Below are positions 1 through 5,122 of a stretch of DNA of 5,122 nt, piece by piece (position 1 is the stretch's first letter; each line of letters starts with the position of its first letter). The stretch spans positions 1-5,122 of the forward strand of contig JAURLF010000057.1 of assembly GCA_030831375.1 (NCBI GenBank), read 5' to 3'. The notes under the pieces are model-generated. The model searched no databases and was not told the origin of the DNA. It saw only the letters and a list, made by a program, of their open reading frames with translations. Position numbers and translations under genes: made by a program. This DNA comes from Gaiellales bacterium. Lineage in GTDB: Bacteria; Actinomycetota; Thermoleophilia; Gaiellales; F1-60-MAGs149.

Positions 1-418
1 CGAGCACCACCACCTCGCGGAACGGCATCGAGAGCTCCGAGAGGGCGTCGAGGACGGGGCCGGGCGAGAGCCGCTCGACGAGCAGGTCGACGTCGGCGAT
101 CGGGTCGCCACCGAGGCGCTCGTACAGGTAGTAGTCGTCCGCCTCGAGCCCGAGCTGCTCGGGCGTGCGCCGCTGCTTGCGCGCGTTGTCGATCGCGAGG
201 TTGTGCAGGATGCGCAGGAGCCAGGCGCGCATGTTGGTGCCGGGCTCGTACGAGCGCCACGAGCGGAACGCGCGCGCGTAGGCCTCCTGCACGAGGTCCT
301 CGGCGGCCTGGTGGTCGCGCGTCAGCCGGCGCGCGACGCGCCAGACGTCGTCGGCGAGGGCGAGCGCCTGCTCGTCGAAGACGACGCGCGCCGGATCGGG
401 GGCGTCGTCACCGGCCAC
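1..418 (-). CDS. ECF sigma factor, SigR/SigH-like, C-terminus outside window
   Basis: Partial gene read leftward from GTG 418; 139 codons are visible and the frame is still open at position 1. ECF sigma factors direct RNA polymerase to stress promoters. Region 2 spans about residues 15-85: the core-binding helix carries AEDLVQEAYARAF (39-51), followed by EPGTNMRAWLLRILHN (58-73) and a basic RKQRRTPEQ (80-88). A linker containing EADDYYLYERL (92-102) leads into the start of region 4 (ALSELSMPFREVVVL, 125-139). The AEDLVQE / GTN-AWL-RIL-N / RK-R-P pattern is what I recall from Streptomyces SigR and mycobacterial SigH (group ECF12), which answer to thiol oxidation through a zinc anti-sigma factor; such a partner would lie beyond the left edge. 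Start choice: GTG 418 sits 6 nt after a good -10 and the protein then has the usual short N-terminal tail; GTG 472 in the same frame is a possible longer start. ECF family is near certain, the SigR subgroup is likely. Confidence 0.9.
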   Translation of the reverse strand, partial: MAGDDAPDPARVVFDEQALALADDVWRVARRLTRDHQAAEDLVQEAYARAFRSWRSYEPGTNMRAWLLRILHNLAIDNARKQRRTPEQLGLEADDYYLYERLGGDPIADVDLLVERLSPGPVLDALSELSMPFREVVVL

Positions 419-449
419 GCCGCGAGCGTACCAGCCCGCGGGTCGCGGC
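419..449. repeat. 7-bp inverted repeat around the sigma gene -10
   Basis: On the minus strand GCCGCGA (449-443) and TCGCGGC (425-419) are perfect reverse complements with 17 nt between them. The proximal arm fills the interval between the -10 and GTG 418. In DNA this GC-rich, short arms are not rare, so an operator role is only a possibility. Confidence 0.3.
425..433 (-). promoter_or_regulatory. Extended -10 for a leaderless sigma transcript
   Basis: On the minus strand TGG-TACGCT (433-425) fits an extended -10 (TGn-TAnnnT). Six bases (cgcggc) separate it from GTG 418, which puts the expected transcription start on the start codon itself. No Shine-Dalgarno precedes the GTG and I see no -35 at the usual spacing, which an extended -10 can do without. 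This would be a housekeeping promoter downstream of the ECF-type one. Confidence 0.5.
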
Positions 450-481
450 CTCTCGGGGCAGCAGGTCTCCACGCCCCACCC

Positions 482-507
482 AACGCGCGCGGGGGCGCCC
501 GCATTCC
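482..507 (-). promoter_or_regulatory. SigR-type ECF promoter upstream of the sigma gene
   Basis: On the minus strand, GGAAT (507-503) and GTT (484-482) are separated by exactly 18 nt (502-485). This is the textbook SigR/SigH promoter consensus, GGAAT-N18-GTT. It points toward the sigma gene, whose main start is 64 nt beyond the GTT, so the simplest reading is autoregulation. The match was found by eye; a chance match is possible, but the spacing is exact and the adjacent gene is of the right sigma type. Confidence 0.6.
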
Positions 508-532
508 GCCCGGGTCGGCGATACTGCGGGCG
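496..532. repeat. 8-bp inverted repeat in the divergent promoter region
   Basis: CGCCCGCA (496-503) and TGCGGGCG (525-532) are perfect reverse complements 21 nt apart. The left arm touches the -35 of the leftward ECF-type promoter and the right arm runs from the last T of the ctaA -10 into the GTG. It could be an operator that affects both directions, or a chance product of GC richness. Confidence 0.35.
520..525 (+). promoter_or_regulatory. Putative -10 of the ctaA operon, leaderless
   Basis: GATACT (520-525) resembles a TAtAcT-type -10 except for its first base, and stands 6 nt (gcgggc) before GTG 532. No Shine-Dalgarno precedes that start and no convincing -35 is seen. The same 6-nt geometry occurs at the sigma and GntR genes. 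It lies about 13 bp from the -35 of the divergent ECF-type promoter, so the two promoters may interfere. Confidence 0.45.
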
Positions 533-1440
533 TGCGCCGCCTCCTGAGCCGCATCACGGGCCCGAACGCGTTCCGGCCGCTGGTCCTCCTCGCCGTCGCC
601 GTCGTCTACCTGAACATCGTCTCGGGGGCGCTCGTGCGCGTGACCGGGTCGGGCCTCGGCTGCCCGGACTGGCCGCTGTGCAACGGCAAGGCGACGCCGC
701 CCTTCCACTTCCACGGCCTGATCGAGTTCTCGAACCGCGTGCTCGCGCTCGCCGTGATCGTGATCGCGGTCCTGCTCGCCGTGTCCGCATGGCGGGCCGG
801 GATGCGGCGCACGCACCGCTGGCGCTTCCGCGCCGCGGTGGCGATCGGCGTCGGCACGTTCCTGCAGGCGCCGCTCGGCGGCGTGACCGTGCTCGTCGAT
901 CTGCACCCCCTGTCGGTGATGTCGCACTTCCTGCTCGCGCTGGTCGTGCTCGTGATCGCGATCGCGCTCGCGCTCGAGGAGTTCGAGGTGGCGGCGTCGT
1001 GGCCCGAGCGGCCGCCACGCTGGGTCCCCGTCGGCGGCGTCGTGGTCGCGGTCTGGGCGTGGCTCGTGATCCTCTCCGGCGCCGTCGTGACGATGTCGGG
1101 CACGCACCCGGGCAGCGAGGGCGTGCCGCGGCTCTGGAACCTCCTCGACGCCGCCTACCTGCACGTGCGCGTCGCCGCCTCCTTCACGATCGTGATCGCG
1201 GTCTTCCTGCTCCTGCTCGCGTTCGCGGTGCGCACGCCGCGCGCCGTGCAGCGGCTCGCGTGGCTGCTCGTGATCGTGGTAGGCCTGCAGATCGTCGTCG
1301 GCGAGCTGCAGTGGCGCTCGCAGCTGCCGTGGTGGATGGTGCTGATCCACGTCGCGTTCGGGGCGCTCGCCCTCGGCGCCGCCGCCGCGTTCGGCTGGGT
1401 GCTGGCCGTCTCCCGACGGCCCGCCCGCCGTCTGCGATGA
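532..1440 (+). CDS. ctaA: Heme A synthase, COX15/CtaA family
   Basis: A 302-residue integral membrane enzyme that oxidises the C8 methyl group of heme O to the formyl group of heme A, the cofactor of aa3-type cytochrome oxidase. The family signature is clear: SGALVRVTGSGLGCPDWPLC (31-50), then HFHGLIEFSNR (59-69). Cys44 and Cys50 form the cysteine pair of the first outer loop. Candidate heme-ligand or catalytic residues are Glu65 and histidines 61, 125, 132, 211 and 273, the last four in or beside hydrophobic segments. About eight membrane helices in two four-helix halves are evident, and length is normal. Asn68 stands where Bacillus-type CtaA has the His of ExxH; from memory, actinobacterial homologues also carry Asn here. 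GTG 532 is chosen because it sits 6 nt after a -10 and gives the usual short N-terminus. It is the first gene of the operon. No ctaB or oxidase subunit gene is in view. Confidence 0.93.
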   Translation: MRRLLSRITGPNAFRPLVLLAVAVVYLNIVSGALVRVTGSGLGCPDWPLCNGKATPPFHFHGLIEFSNRVLALAVIVIAVLLAVSAWRAGMRRTHRWRFRAAVAIGVGTFLQAPLGGVTVLVDLHPLSVMSHFLLALVVLVIAIALALEEFEVAASWPERPPRWVPVGGVVVAVWAWLVILSGAVVTMSGTHPGSEGVPRLWNLLDAAYLHVRVAASFTIVIAVFLLLLAFAVRTPRAVQRLAWLLVIVVGLQIVVGELQWRSQLPWWMVLIHVAFGALALGAAAAFGWVLAVSRRPARRLR

Positions 1441-1446
1441 TGGGAG
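1433..1446 (+). promoter_or_regulatory. RBS and possible minor promoter for the ligase-like gene
   Basis: GGGAG (1442-1446) is the only Shine-Dalgarno-like string before GTG 1451, at a short 4-nt spacing. Overlapping the ctaA stop, TGC-GATGAT (1433-1441) looks like a weak extended -10, which would allow some independent transcription of the downstream genes. Both calls are tentative, but no other in-frame start lies nearby. Confidence 0.3.
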
Positions 1447-1450
1447 CCCG

Positions 1451-2886
1451 GTGGACGGCATCCTGATCCCGGCCGCGGGCCTATGCGCGGCGCTCGGCGT
1501 CGCCCTGCTCTTGGTCACCGGCCGCACCCCGCTGCGCGTCGCGGGCGTGGTCCTCGCCGCCGCCGGCGGGCTGCCGCTCGCGCTGTCGCGCACCTCCCTC
1601 GTCGACGACCTCGGCGACCGGCCCGTCGTGCTCGGCGTCGGCCTGGTCGCAGGGGTGGTGGCGATCGCCGTGCTGACGCTCATGTTCGGGCGCTGGCCGT
1701 GGCTCGTGCCGGTCGTGGCGCTGGTGATCGGGCTGCGCATCCCGCTGCAGGAGCATCCGAGCCCGGCCGAGCACCTCGTGCCCCTCTACGCCGTCCTCGC
1801 CGCGGGCCTGATCGCGCTGCTCGCGCGCGGGCTGCGCGGCGACGAGGCCCCGAACCGCCTCGGCTACGTCGGCTGGGCGCTCGCCGCGTACGTCCTCATC
1901 GCCTCCGCGAGCCTGCTCTGGACCGCCGACGTCGACGCGACCGCCTACGCCCTCGCCGCCTTCACGCTGCCGCTCGGCCTGCTCGCCGCCCTGACCGGGA
2001 CGCTGCCGCCCGCGCCGCCCCTGACGCGCGCCCTGCCGTGGGTCCTGATCACGGGCGCCGTCGTGCTCGCGCTCGTCGCGCTCTGGCAGGTCGACCAGCG
2101 CGAGATCTTCTGGAACGAGAAGCTGATGCGCACGAACGCCTACGGCGGGTTCTTCCGGGCCAACTCGCTGCTCTTCGACCCGAGCCTGTTGGACGCGTCG
2201 AGGCGCTCGCGCTCGTCACGATCGTCGGCATCCTCGCGCTCGCCCGGCCGCGCCGGCTGTCCCTGCTCGCCGCCGCGGCCGCCGTGCCGATCTTCGCCGG
2301 GCTCGCCGTGTCCTACTCGCAGTCGTCGCTCCTCGCCCTGTCGGCCGGCCTGCTCGTGATCCTCTGCGTCGTCTGGCGCTGGCGCGCCGTGATCGCCGTC
2401 GGCGCGCTCGTGCTGGTGGTCGCGCTCGGGGCGCTGGCCCTGCCGCAGGGCCGCGAGCTCCTCGACGAGCCCGCGCAGAAGGCGTCGAGCGCGCGGCTCG
2501 GCCTCGTCGCGCGCTCGATCGACCTGTTCGAGGAGCATCCCGTGCAGGGCAGCGGCCTCGCCGCCTTCGCGACCGCGACCGGCAAGCGCAAGGCGGCGCC
2601 CCACAACGTGCTGTCGGGCACCGCGGCCGAGCTCGGCCTCGTCGGCGGCGCCGCGCTGCTCGCCGTCCTCGGCAGCGTCCTGTGGGCGATCCGCCACCGC
2701 CGGCCCGGGACGGACCGGCCGACGCACGTGATCCTGGCGGCCCTGTTCGCGACGGTGCTCGTGCACGCCCTCTTCTACGACACGTTCTTCGCCGACCCGG
2801 CGACGTGGGTCGTGGCGGCCCTGCTCGCGTCGGGTGCCGCCCTGCCGCGCATCCTCGGCGGCGACCCCGGGGAGGCGACGGCGTGA
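1451..2886 (+). pseudogene. O-antigen ligase/polymerase-like (Wzy_C) protein, frameshifted
   Basis: A polytopic membrane protein of the O-antigen ligase/Wzy family, which joins or polymerises lipid-linked glycans on the outer face of the membrane. The coding signal changes frame near 2189-2191. From GTG 1451 the frame runs through hydrophobic segments to NAYGGFFRANSLLFDPSL (229-246). It then degenerates into Ser/Arg-rich text ending at TGA 2357-2359, while the proper continuation GRVEALALVTIVGIL lies in the next frame from 2191. Adding one base after TT 2189-2190 restores the family-typical FDPSLFGR and gives 478 residues. Further family marks, in repaired numbering, are LLWTAD (155-160), SYSQSS (288-293), EHPVQGSG (362-369) and PHN (384-386) before AELGLVGG. 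The 3' half overlaps the next gene by GTGA. Sequencing error, recent mutation and recoding cannot be told apart here; I see no classical slippery heptamer. The substrate is unknown. Confidence 0.82.
2871..2875 (+). promoter_or_regulatory. Shine-Dalgarno of the GT87-like gene
   Basis: GGAGG (2871-2875) lies 7 nt before GTG 2883 inside the end of the previous gene. It decides the start of the glycosyltransferase against the much longer upstream open frame. Confidence 0.75.
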
Positions 2887-4211
2887 GCGCCGTCGGCCGC
2901 GGGCAGGCGCTGCTCGGCGTCCTCGTCGCGCTCGTGCTCGTGACGGTGCCGTGGCTCGGCGTCGACGCGTGGGCCTTCGACGCGCCCGCCGCCTCCGGCG
3001 GCCCGCTCGGCTGGCTGACCGCGCTCGTCGACGGCCGGTGGGACCTGGGGCTCGTGCGCGCGCCCGCCCTGATGGCCGGCGTCCTGGCGGCGCTCGCCGC
3101 CGTGGTGCTGCCGCGCGCGGAGCCGTGGCGGCGGGTCGTCCTCGTCGGCGCCACCGCGCTCGTCGTGCTCGCGCTGCTCGTGCCCGCGACCCTGCTGCAG
3201 GTCGGCCTGCGGGACGGCACGGAGCCGTGGTTCCACGTCAACGACGCCTCGTACCAGGTCGAGCTCGCCGGCGAGCGCCTGCTCGACGGCGACAACCCGT
3301 ACGGCGCGGGCTACGCCGGCACGGGCCTGGAGCGCTTCTACTCGCTCGACGGCACGCCGGTCACCGACGGGCGCGTGGAGGCGGTCGCGCTCGACCACCT
3401 CGCCTACTTCCCCGGGCTGCCCGTGCTCGGCGCCGTCTCAGCGGCCCTGCCGGGCCCGCTCGGCGACCTGCGCCTCCTGATGCTCCTCTTCGCGCTCGCG
3501 CTCGTGCCCGCCGCGCTACTCCTGCCCGGGCCGCTCGAGCTGCGGCTCGCGGCCGGTGCGCTGCTCGCCGCCAACCCGCTGCTGGTGCGCAGCACGTGGT
3601 TCGGGATCCTCGACGCGCCCGTCGTGCTCGCGCTCGTCCTCGCCTTCGCGCTCGCCCTGCGCGGCCGTTGGGGCTGGACCGGCGTCCTCGTCGCGCTCGC
3701 CCTCGCGCAGAAGCAGTACGCGGTCGCGGCCGTCCCGTTCCTCGCCCTCGCCGCCTGGCAGGCCGGCGGCGGCATCGCCCTGCGCCGCGCCGGCATCGCC
3801 TTCGCCGCGGTCCTCGCCGCCGTGCTCGTGCCGTTCCTCCTGTGGGACCCGCGCGCCTTCGTCGACGCCACGGTCGTCTACGGCACGAGCGCGTACCGGG
3901 TCGTCGGCTACGGCCTCAGCGGCCTCCTCGTCGACCTCGGCCTCGTGGAGCGCGACGGCTCGTACCCGTTCGCCCCGATCGCGCTCGTCACGTGGCTGCC
4001 CGCGACCGTGGTGCTGCTCCTGCGCCAGCGCCGCGACCCCGCGCCGTGGCGGGCCGCGCTCGGCTTCGCCCTCTCGTTCCTCGTGCTGGCCTGGATCGCC
4101 CGCTACTTCCAGACGTCCGGCTTCGTCTACCCGCTCACCGGCCTGATCGTGGCGGCGCAGATCGCGCTCGCGCCGCTCCTCGGCCGGGACGAGGAGGAGG
4201 CGACCCGATGA
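2883..4211 (+). CDS. GT87-like (GT-C fold) membrane glycosyltransferase
   Basis: A 442-residue polytopic membrane protein with about ten or more hydrophobic segments. It resembles the GT87/DUF2029 group, GT-C enzymes that transfer mannose-type sugars from polyprenyl phosphate on the outer membrane face. After two or three N-terminal helices comes an extracytoplasmic loop with Asn120-Asp121, SYQVELAGERLLDGDNPYG (123-141) and YFPGLP (175-180). The Asp early in this loop and the nearby NPY are the usual GT87 hallmarks, with the Asp expected to be catalytic. The central part NPLLVRSTWFGILDAP (231-246) followed by a helix and ALAQKQYAVAAVPF (273-286) also follows the family plan. LLWDPRAF (319-326) and YFQTSGFVYPL (408-418) come later. 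Start: GTG 2883 has a good Shine-Dalgarno and overlaps the preceding stop (GTGA), implying translational coupling. Pairing with an O-antigen-ligase-like gene suggests envelope polysaccharide or glycolipid assembly. The acceptor is not predictable; a general hypothetical membrane protein is the alternative. Confidence 0.72.
   Translation: MSAVGRGQALLGVLVALVLVTVPWLGVDAWAFDAPAASGGPLGWLTALVDGRWDLGLVRAPALMAGVLAALAAVVLPRAEPWRRVVLVGATALVVLALLVPATLLQVGLRDGTEPWFHVNDASYQVELAGERLLDGDNPYGAGYAGTGLERFYSLDGTPVTDGRVEAVALDHLAYFPGLPVLGAVSAALPGPLGDLRLLMLLFALALVPAALLLPGPLELRLAAGALLAANPLLVRSTWFGILDAPVVLALVLAFALALRGRWGWTGVLVALALAQKQYAVAAVPFLALAAWQAGGGIALRRAGIAFAAVLAAVLVPFLLWDPRAFVDATVVYGTSAYRVVGYGLSGLLVDLGLVERDGSYPFAPIALVTWLPATVVLLLRQRRDPAPWRAALGFALSFLVLAWIARYFQTSGFVYPLTGLIVAAQIALAPLLGRDEEEATR
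4195..4200 (+). promoter_or_regulatory. Shine-Dalgarno of the histidine phosphatase gene
   Basis: AGGAGG (4195-4200), within GAGGAGGAGG (4191-4200), is a near-perfect ribosome binding site 7 nt before ATG 4208. It is the strongest one in the window and also encodes the acidic C-terminus (DEEEATR) of the upstream protein. Confidence 0.85.
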
Positions 4212-4834
4212 CCACCCGCATGCTGCTGGCCCGCCACGGCCACGCCACGAGCGGCCCCGACCACCGCTGGGACGCCTCCGACCCGCTCACGGAGACCGGC
4301 CTCGCGCAGGCCGCCGAGCTCGGCGCGGCCCTCGCCGCCCGCGCCACCCGCCCCGACCGGATCGTGGCCAGCCCCGCCGTGCGCGCGCAGCAGACGGCGC
4401 GGGCCTGCGCGGACGCGCTCGGCCTCGAGCTCGAGACGGACGCGCGGCTGATGGAGTTCGGGTCCGGCGCGCTGAGCCCGTTCACCCTCTCCGAGATGCT
4501 CGAGCTCGCCCCGTACGACGACATCTGGCACCCTGACGACGCGGCCTGGGACGGCGAGACGATCGGCTCCTTCTGGACCCGCACCGGCGAGGCCGCCGAG
4601 GCGCTCTGGCGGGCCGGCGGCCACCCGCTCGTCGTCAGCCACGTCGGCACCATCCAGGGCCTCTTGCGCTGGGCGATGGGCATCGCACCCGACTCGCCCG
4701 ACGCCTTCGCGCTGCTCGTCGACAATGCCAGCCTGACCGACGTCGTCGTGCGCGTCGACCGCCACGGCCGCCGCCGCGCCGAGGTGCACCGGCTCGGCGC
4801 GACCGACCACCTGTCCACCGTCACGGCGATCTGA
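4208..4834 (+). CDS. Histidine phosphatase superfamily protein (phosphoglycerate mutase-like)
   Basis: A 208-residue cytoplasmic protein of the branch-1 histidine phosphatase superfamily. The signature Arg9-His10-Gly11 near the N-terminus supplies the phospho-accepting His. PLTETGLAQAAELG (26-39) and SPAVRAQQTA (55-64, with Arg59) follow the canonical order. Glu83 in LMEFGSG is the likely acid/base residue, and His145 in VVSHVGTIQGLL (142-153) is the second catalytic His. All key residues are present, so it should be active as a phosphatase; the short length favours this over a glycolytic mutase. The substrate cannot be read from sequence: sugar phosphates, glycosyl-phosphoglycerate, nucleotides and cofactor phosphates are all known within the family. 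ATG 4208 overlaps the upstream stop as ATGA and has an excellent Shine-Dalgarno, so translation is coupled to the glycosyltransferase. It ends the operon; I see no T-run terminator in the 26 nt that follow. Confidence 0.92.
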   Translation: MTTRMLLARHGHATSGPDHRWDASDPLTETGLAQAAELGAALAARATRPDRIVASPAVRAQQTARACADALGLELETDARLMEFGSGALSPFTLSEMLELAPYDDIWHPDDAAWDGETIGSFWTRTGEAAEALWRAGGHPLVVSHVGTIQGLLRWAMGIAPDSPDAFALLVDNASLTDVVVRVDRHGRRRAEVHRLGATDHLSTVTAI

Positions 4835-4836
4835 CC

Positions 4837-4860
4837 GCCCCGCTCTGGTAGCGTCGGGGC
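4837..4860. repeat. 6-bp inverted repeat around the GntR -10
   Basis: GCCCCG (4837-4842) and CGGGGC (4855-4860) are perfect reverse complements with 12 nt between them, enclosing the -10 TAGCGT. It may be an operator or a weak hairpin at the end of the upstream operon. No T-run follows, so it is not a standard intrinsic terminator. Confidence 0.3.
4846..4854 (+). promoter_or_regulatory. Extended -10 for a leaderless GntR transcript
   Basis: TGG-TAGCGT (4846-4854) matches TGn-TAnnnT and ends 6 nt (cggggc) before ATG 4861. There is no Shine-Dalgarno. The string CTGGTA and the spacing are shared with the sigma gene promoter on the other strand at 434-429, which supports both calls. It gives the regulator its own promoter, separate from the upstream operon. 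Confidence 0.55.
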
Positions 4861-5122
4861 ATGGCCCTGTCCGAGGAGCGCCTCCCCGTCGACGGTCCCG
4901 GCGGCGTGTTCGCGCCCGTGCGCACGGCGAACGCGTTCGAGCAGACGGTGGAGCGGCTCGGCCGGGCGATCCGGATGGGCCTGCTCGCCCCCGGCGAGCG
5001 GCTGCCGAGCGAGCGCGACCTCGCCGAGCTGCTCGCCCTGTCGCGCTCGACGGTGCGCGAGGCCCTGCGTGTCCTGCAGGAGGCGGGCTACCTCGAGGCG
5101 CGCCGCGGCCGCGGCGGCGGCA
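4861..5122 (+). CDS. GntR-family transcriptional regulator, FadR-like, N-terminal part
   Basis: The first 87 codons of a DNA-binding regulator; the frame is open at the right edge. After a 20-residue tail, residues 22-87 form a GntR winged helix-turn-helix: TANAFEQTVERLGRAIRMGLL leads to PGERLPSERDLAELL (44-58), then the recognition helix SRSTVREALRVLQEAGYLEARRGRGGG (61-87). PGERLPSER and STVREALR-L-AGYLE are hallmark GntR strings. The phrasing is closest to the FadR subfamily, whose C-terminal FCD domain binds small carboxylates or related metabolites, but that domain is not in view, so effector and subfamily are inferred. It is preceded by its own leaderless-type promoter and is probably not part of the upstream operon. 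Its regulon may include genes further right. Confidence 0.9.
   Translation, partial: MALSEERLPVDGPGGVFAPVRTANAFEQTVERLGRAIRMGLLAPGERLPSERDLAELLALSRSTVREALRVLQEAGYLEARRGRGGG

Larger units (their letters stand above)
419..472 (-). other. Possible 18-residue N-terminal extension of the sigma factor
   Basis: GTG at 472-470 is in frame with GTG 418, and the 18 codons between contain no stop. It lies 9 nt after the GTT of the SigR-type promoter, so a transcript from that promoter would begin at or just before this codon. The extension would read VETCCPERPRPAGWYARG and includes adjacent cysteines. In Streptomyces coelicolor the autoregulated sigR promoter yields a longer, unstable sigma isoform; the layout here resembles that, with a shorter extension. 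Use of this start is inferred. Confidence 0.35.

Noticed and set aside
203..547. Plus-strand open frame of 114 codons across the sigma gene and the intergenic region
   Set aside because: It overlaps the clear sigma factor on the opposite strand, crosses both promoters and has no family features.
322..1740. Long minus-strand open frame of 472 codons antisense to ctaA and the ligase-like gene
   Set aside because: The product is Arg/His/Glu/Pro-rich with no recognisable domain, and it overlaps well-supported genes on both strands. Such open antisense frames are expected in very GC-rich coding DNA.
1483..2190. Upstream part of the second-frame open reading frame, as if the ligase-like gene began at 1483
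   Set aside because: This stretch translates to Arg/Pro/Ala-rich text without membrane segments, while the other frame shows hydrophobic helices and family motifs. Only the part from 2191 on is real coding sequence.
2185..2195. Programmed ribosomal frameshift at the ligase-like break
   Set aside because: No X-XXY-YYZ slippery heptamer or obvious downstream structure was seen at the switch. A missing base is simpler.
2682..2882. Longer N-terminus for the glycosyltransferase
   Set aside because: It lies inside the 3' half of the preceding gene, reads as low-complexity Pro/Arg/Asp-rich text and lacks a better ribosome binding site than GTG 2883.
2775..3398. Minus-strand open frames opposite the glycosyltransferase and phosphatase genes
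   Set aside because: They are shadows of codon bias in the plus-strand genes, with no motifs or plausible starts.
4837..4860. Intrinsic terminator after the phosphatase gene
   Set aside because: The 6-bp stem has a 12-nt loop, contains a good -10 and is not followed by a T-run.

Overview
This is a very GC-rich window with dense coding, GTG and ATG starts, and gene families typical of Actinomycetota. The style of the heme A synthase, the SigR-like sigma factor and the FadR-type regulator would fit a Thermoleophilia/Solirubrobacterales-like actinobacterium, but that placement is inference. No mobile element, CRISPR array, tRNA or rRNA is visible.

Layout. At the left edge, on the minus strand, lies the N-terminal 139 residues of an ECF sigma factor resembling the SigR/SigH (ECF12) thiol-stress group; its 3' end is outside the window. 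A 113-bp divergent intergenic region (419-531) separates it from a plus-strand run of four genes: heme A synthase (ctaA, 532-1440), an O-antigen-ligase-like polytopic membrane protein whose frame is broken by a one-base loss near 2189-2191 (1451-2886), a GT87-like/GT-C membrane glycosyltransferase (2883-4211) and a histidine-phosphatase-superfamily enzyme (4208-4834). The last three junctions are a 10-nt gap and two 4-nt stop/start overlaps (GTGA, ATGA), so this looks like one translationally coupled operon. After 26 nt a separately promoted GntR/FadR-type regulator begins (4861) and runs off the right edge.

How it fits together. CtaA serves cytochrome oxidase assembly, while the next two genes look like envelope glycan assembly machinery acting on lipid-linked sugars; a functional link between them is not evident beyond co-transcription. 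The most informative part is the control DNA. Upstream of the sigma gene is an exact match to the SigR-type promoter (GGAAT-N18-GTT), pointing at the gene itself and suggesting autoregulation. It is followed by an in-frame upstream GTG that could give an 18-residue longer sigma isoform, and then by a second, housekeeping-like extended -10 placed exactly 6 nt before the main GTG. Three genes (sigma, ctaA, GntR) share this arrangement of -10, 6 nt, start codon with no Shine-Dalgarno, the signature of leaderless transcripts, while the internal operon genes have Shine-Dalgarno sequences.
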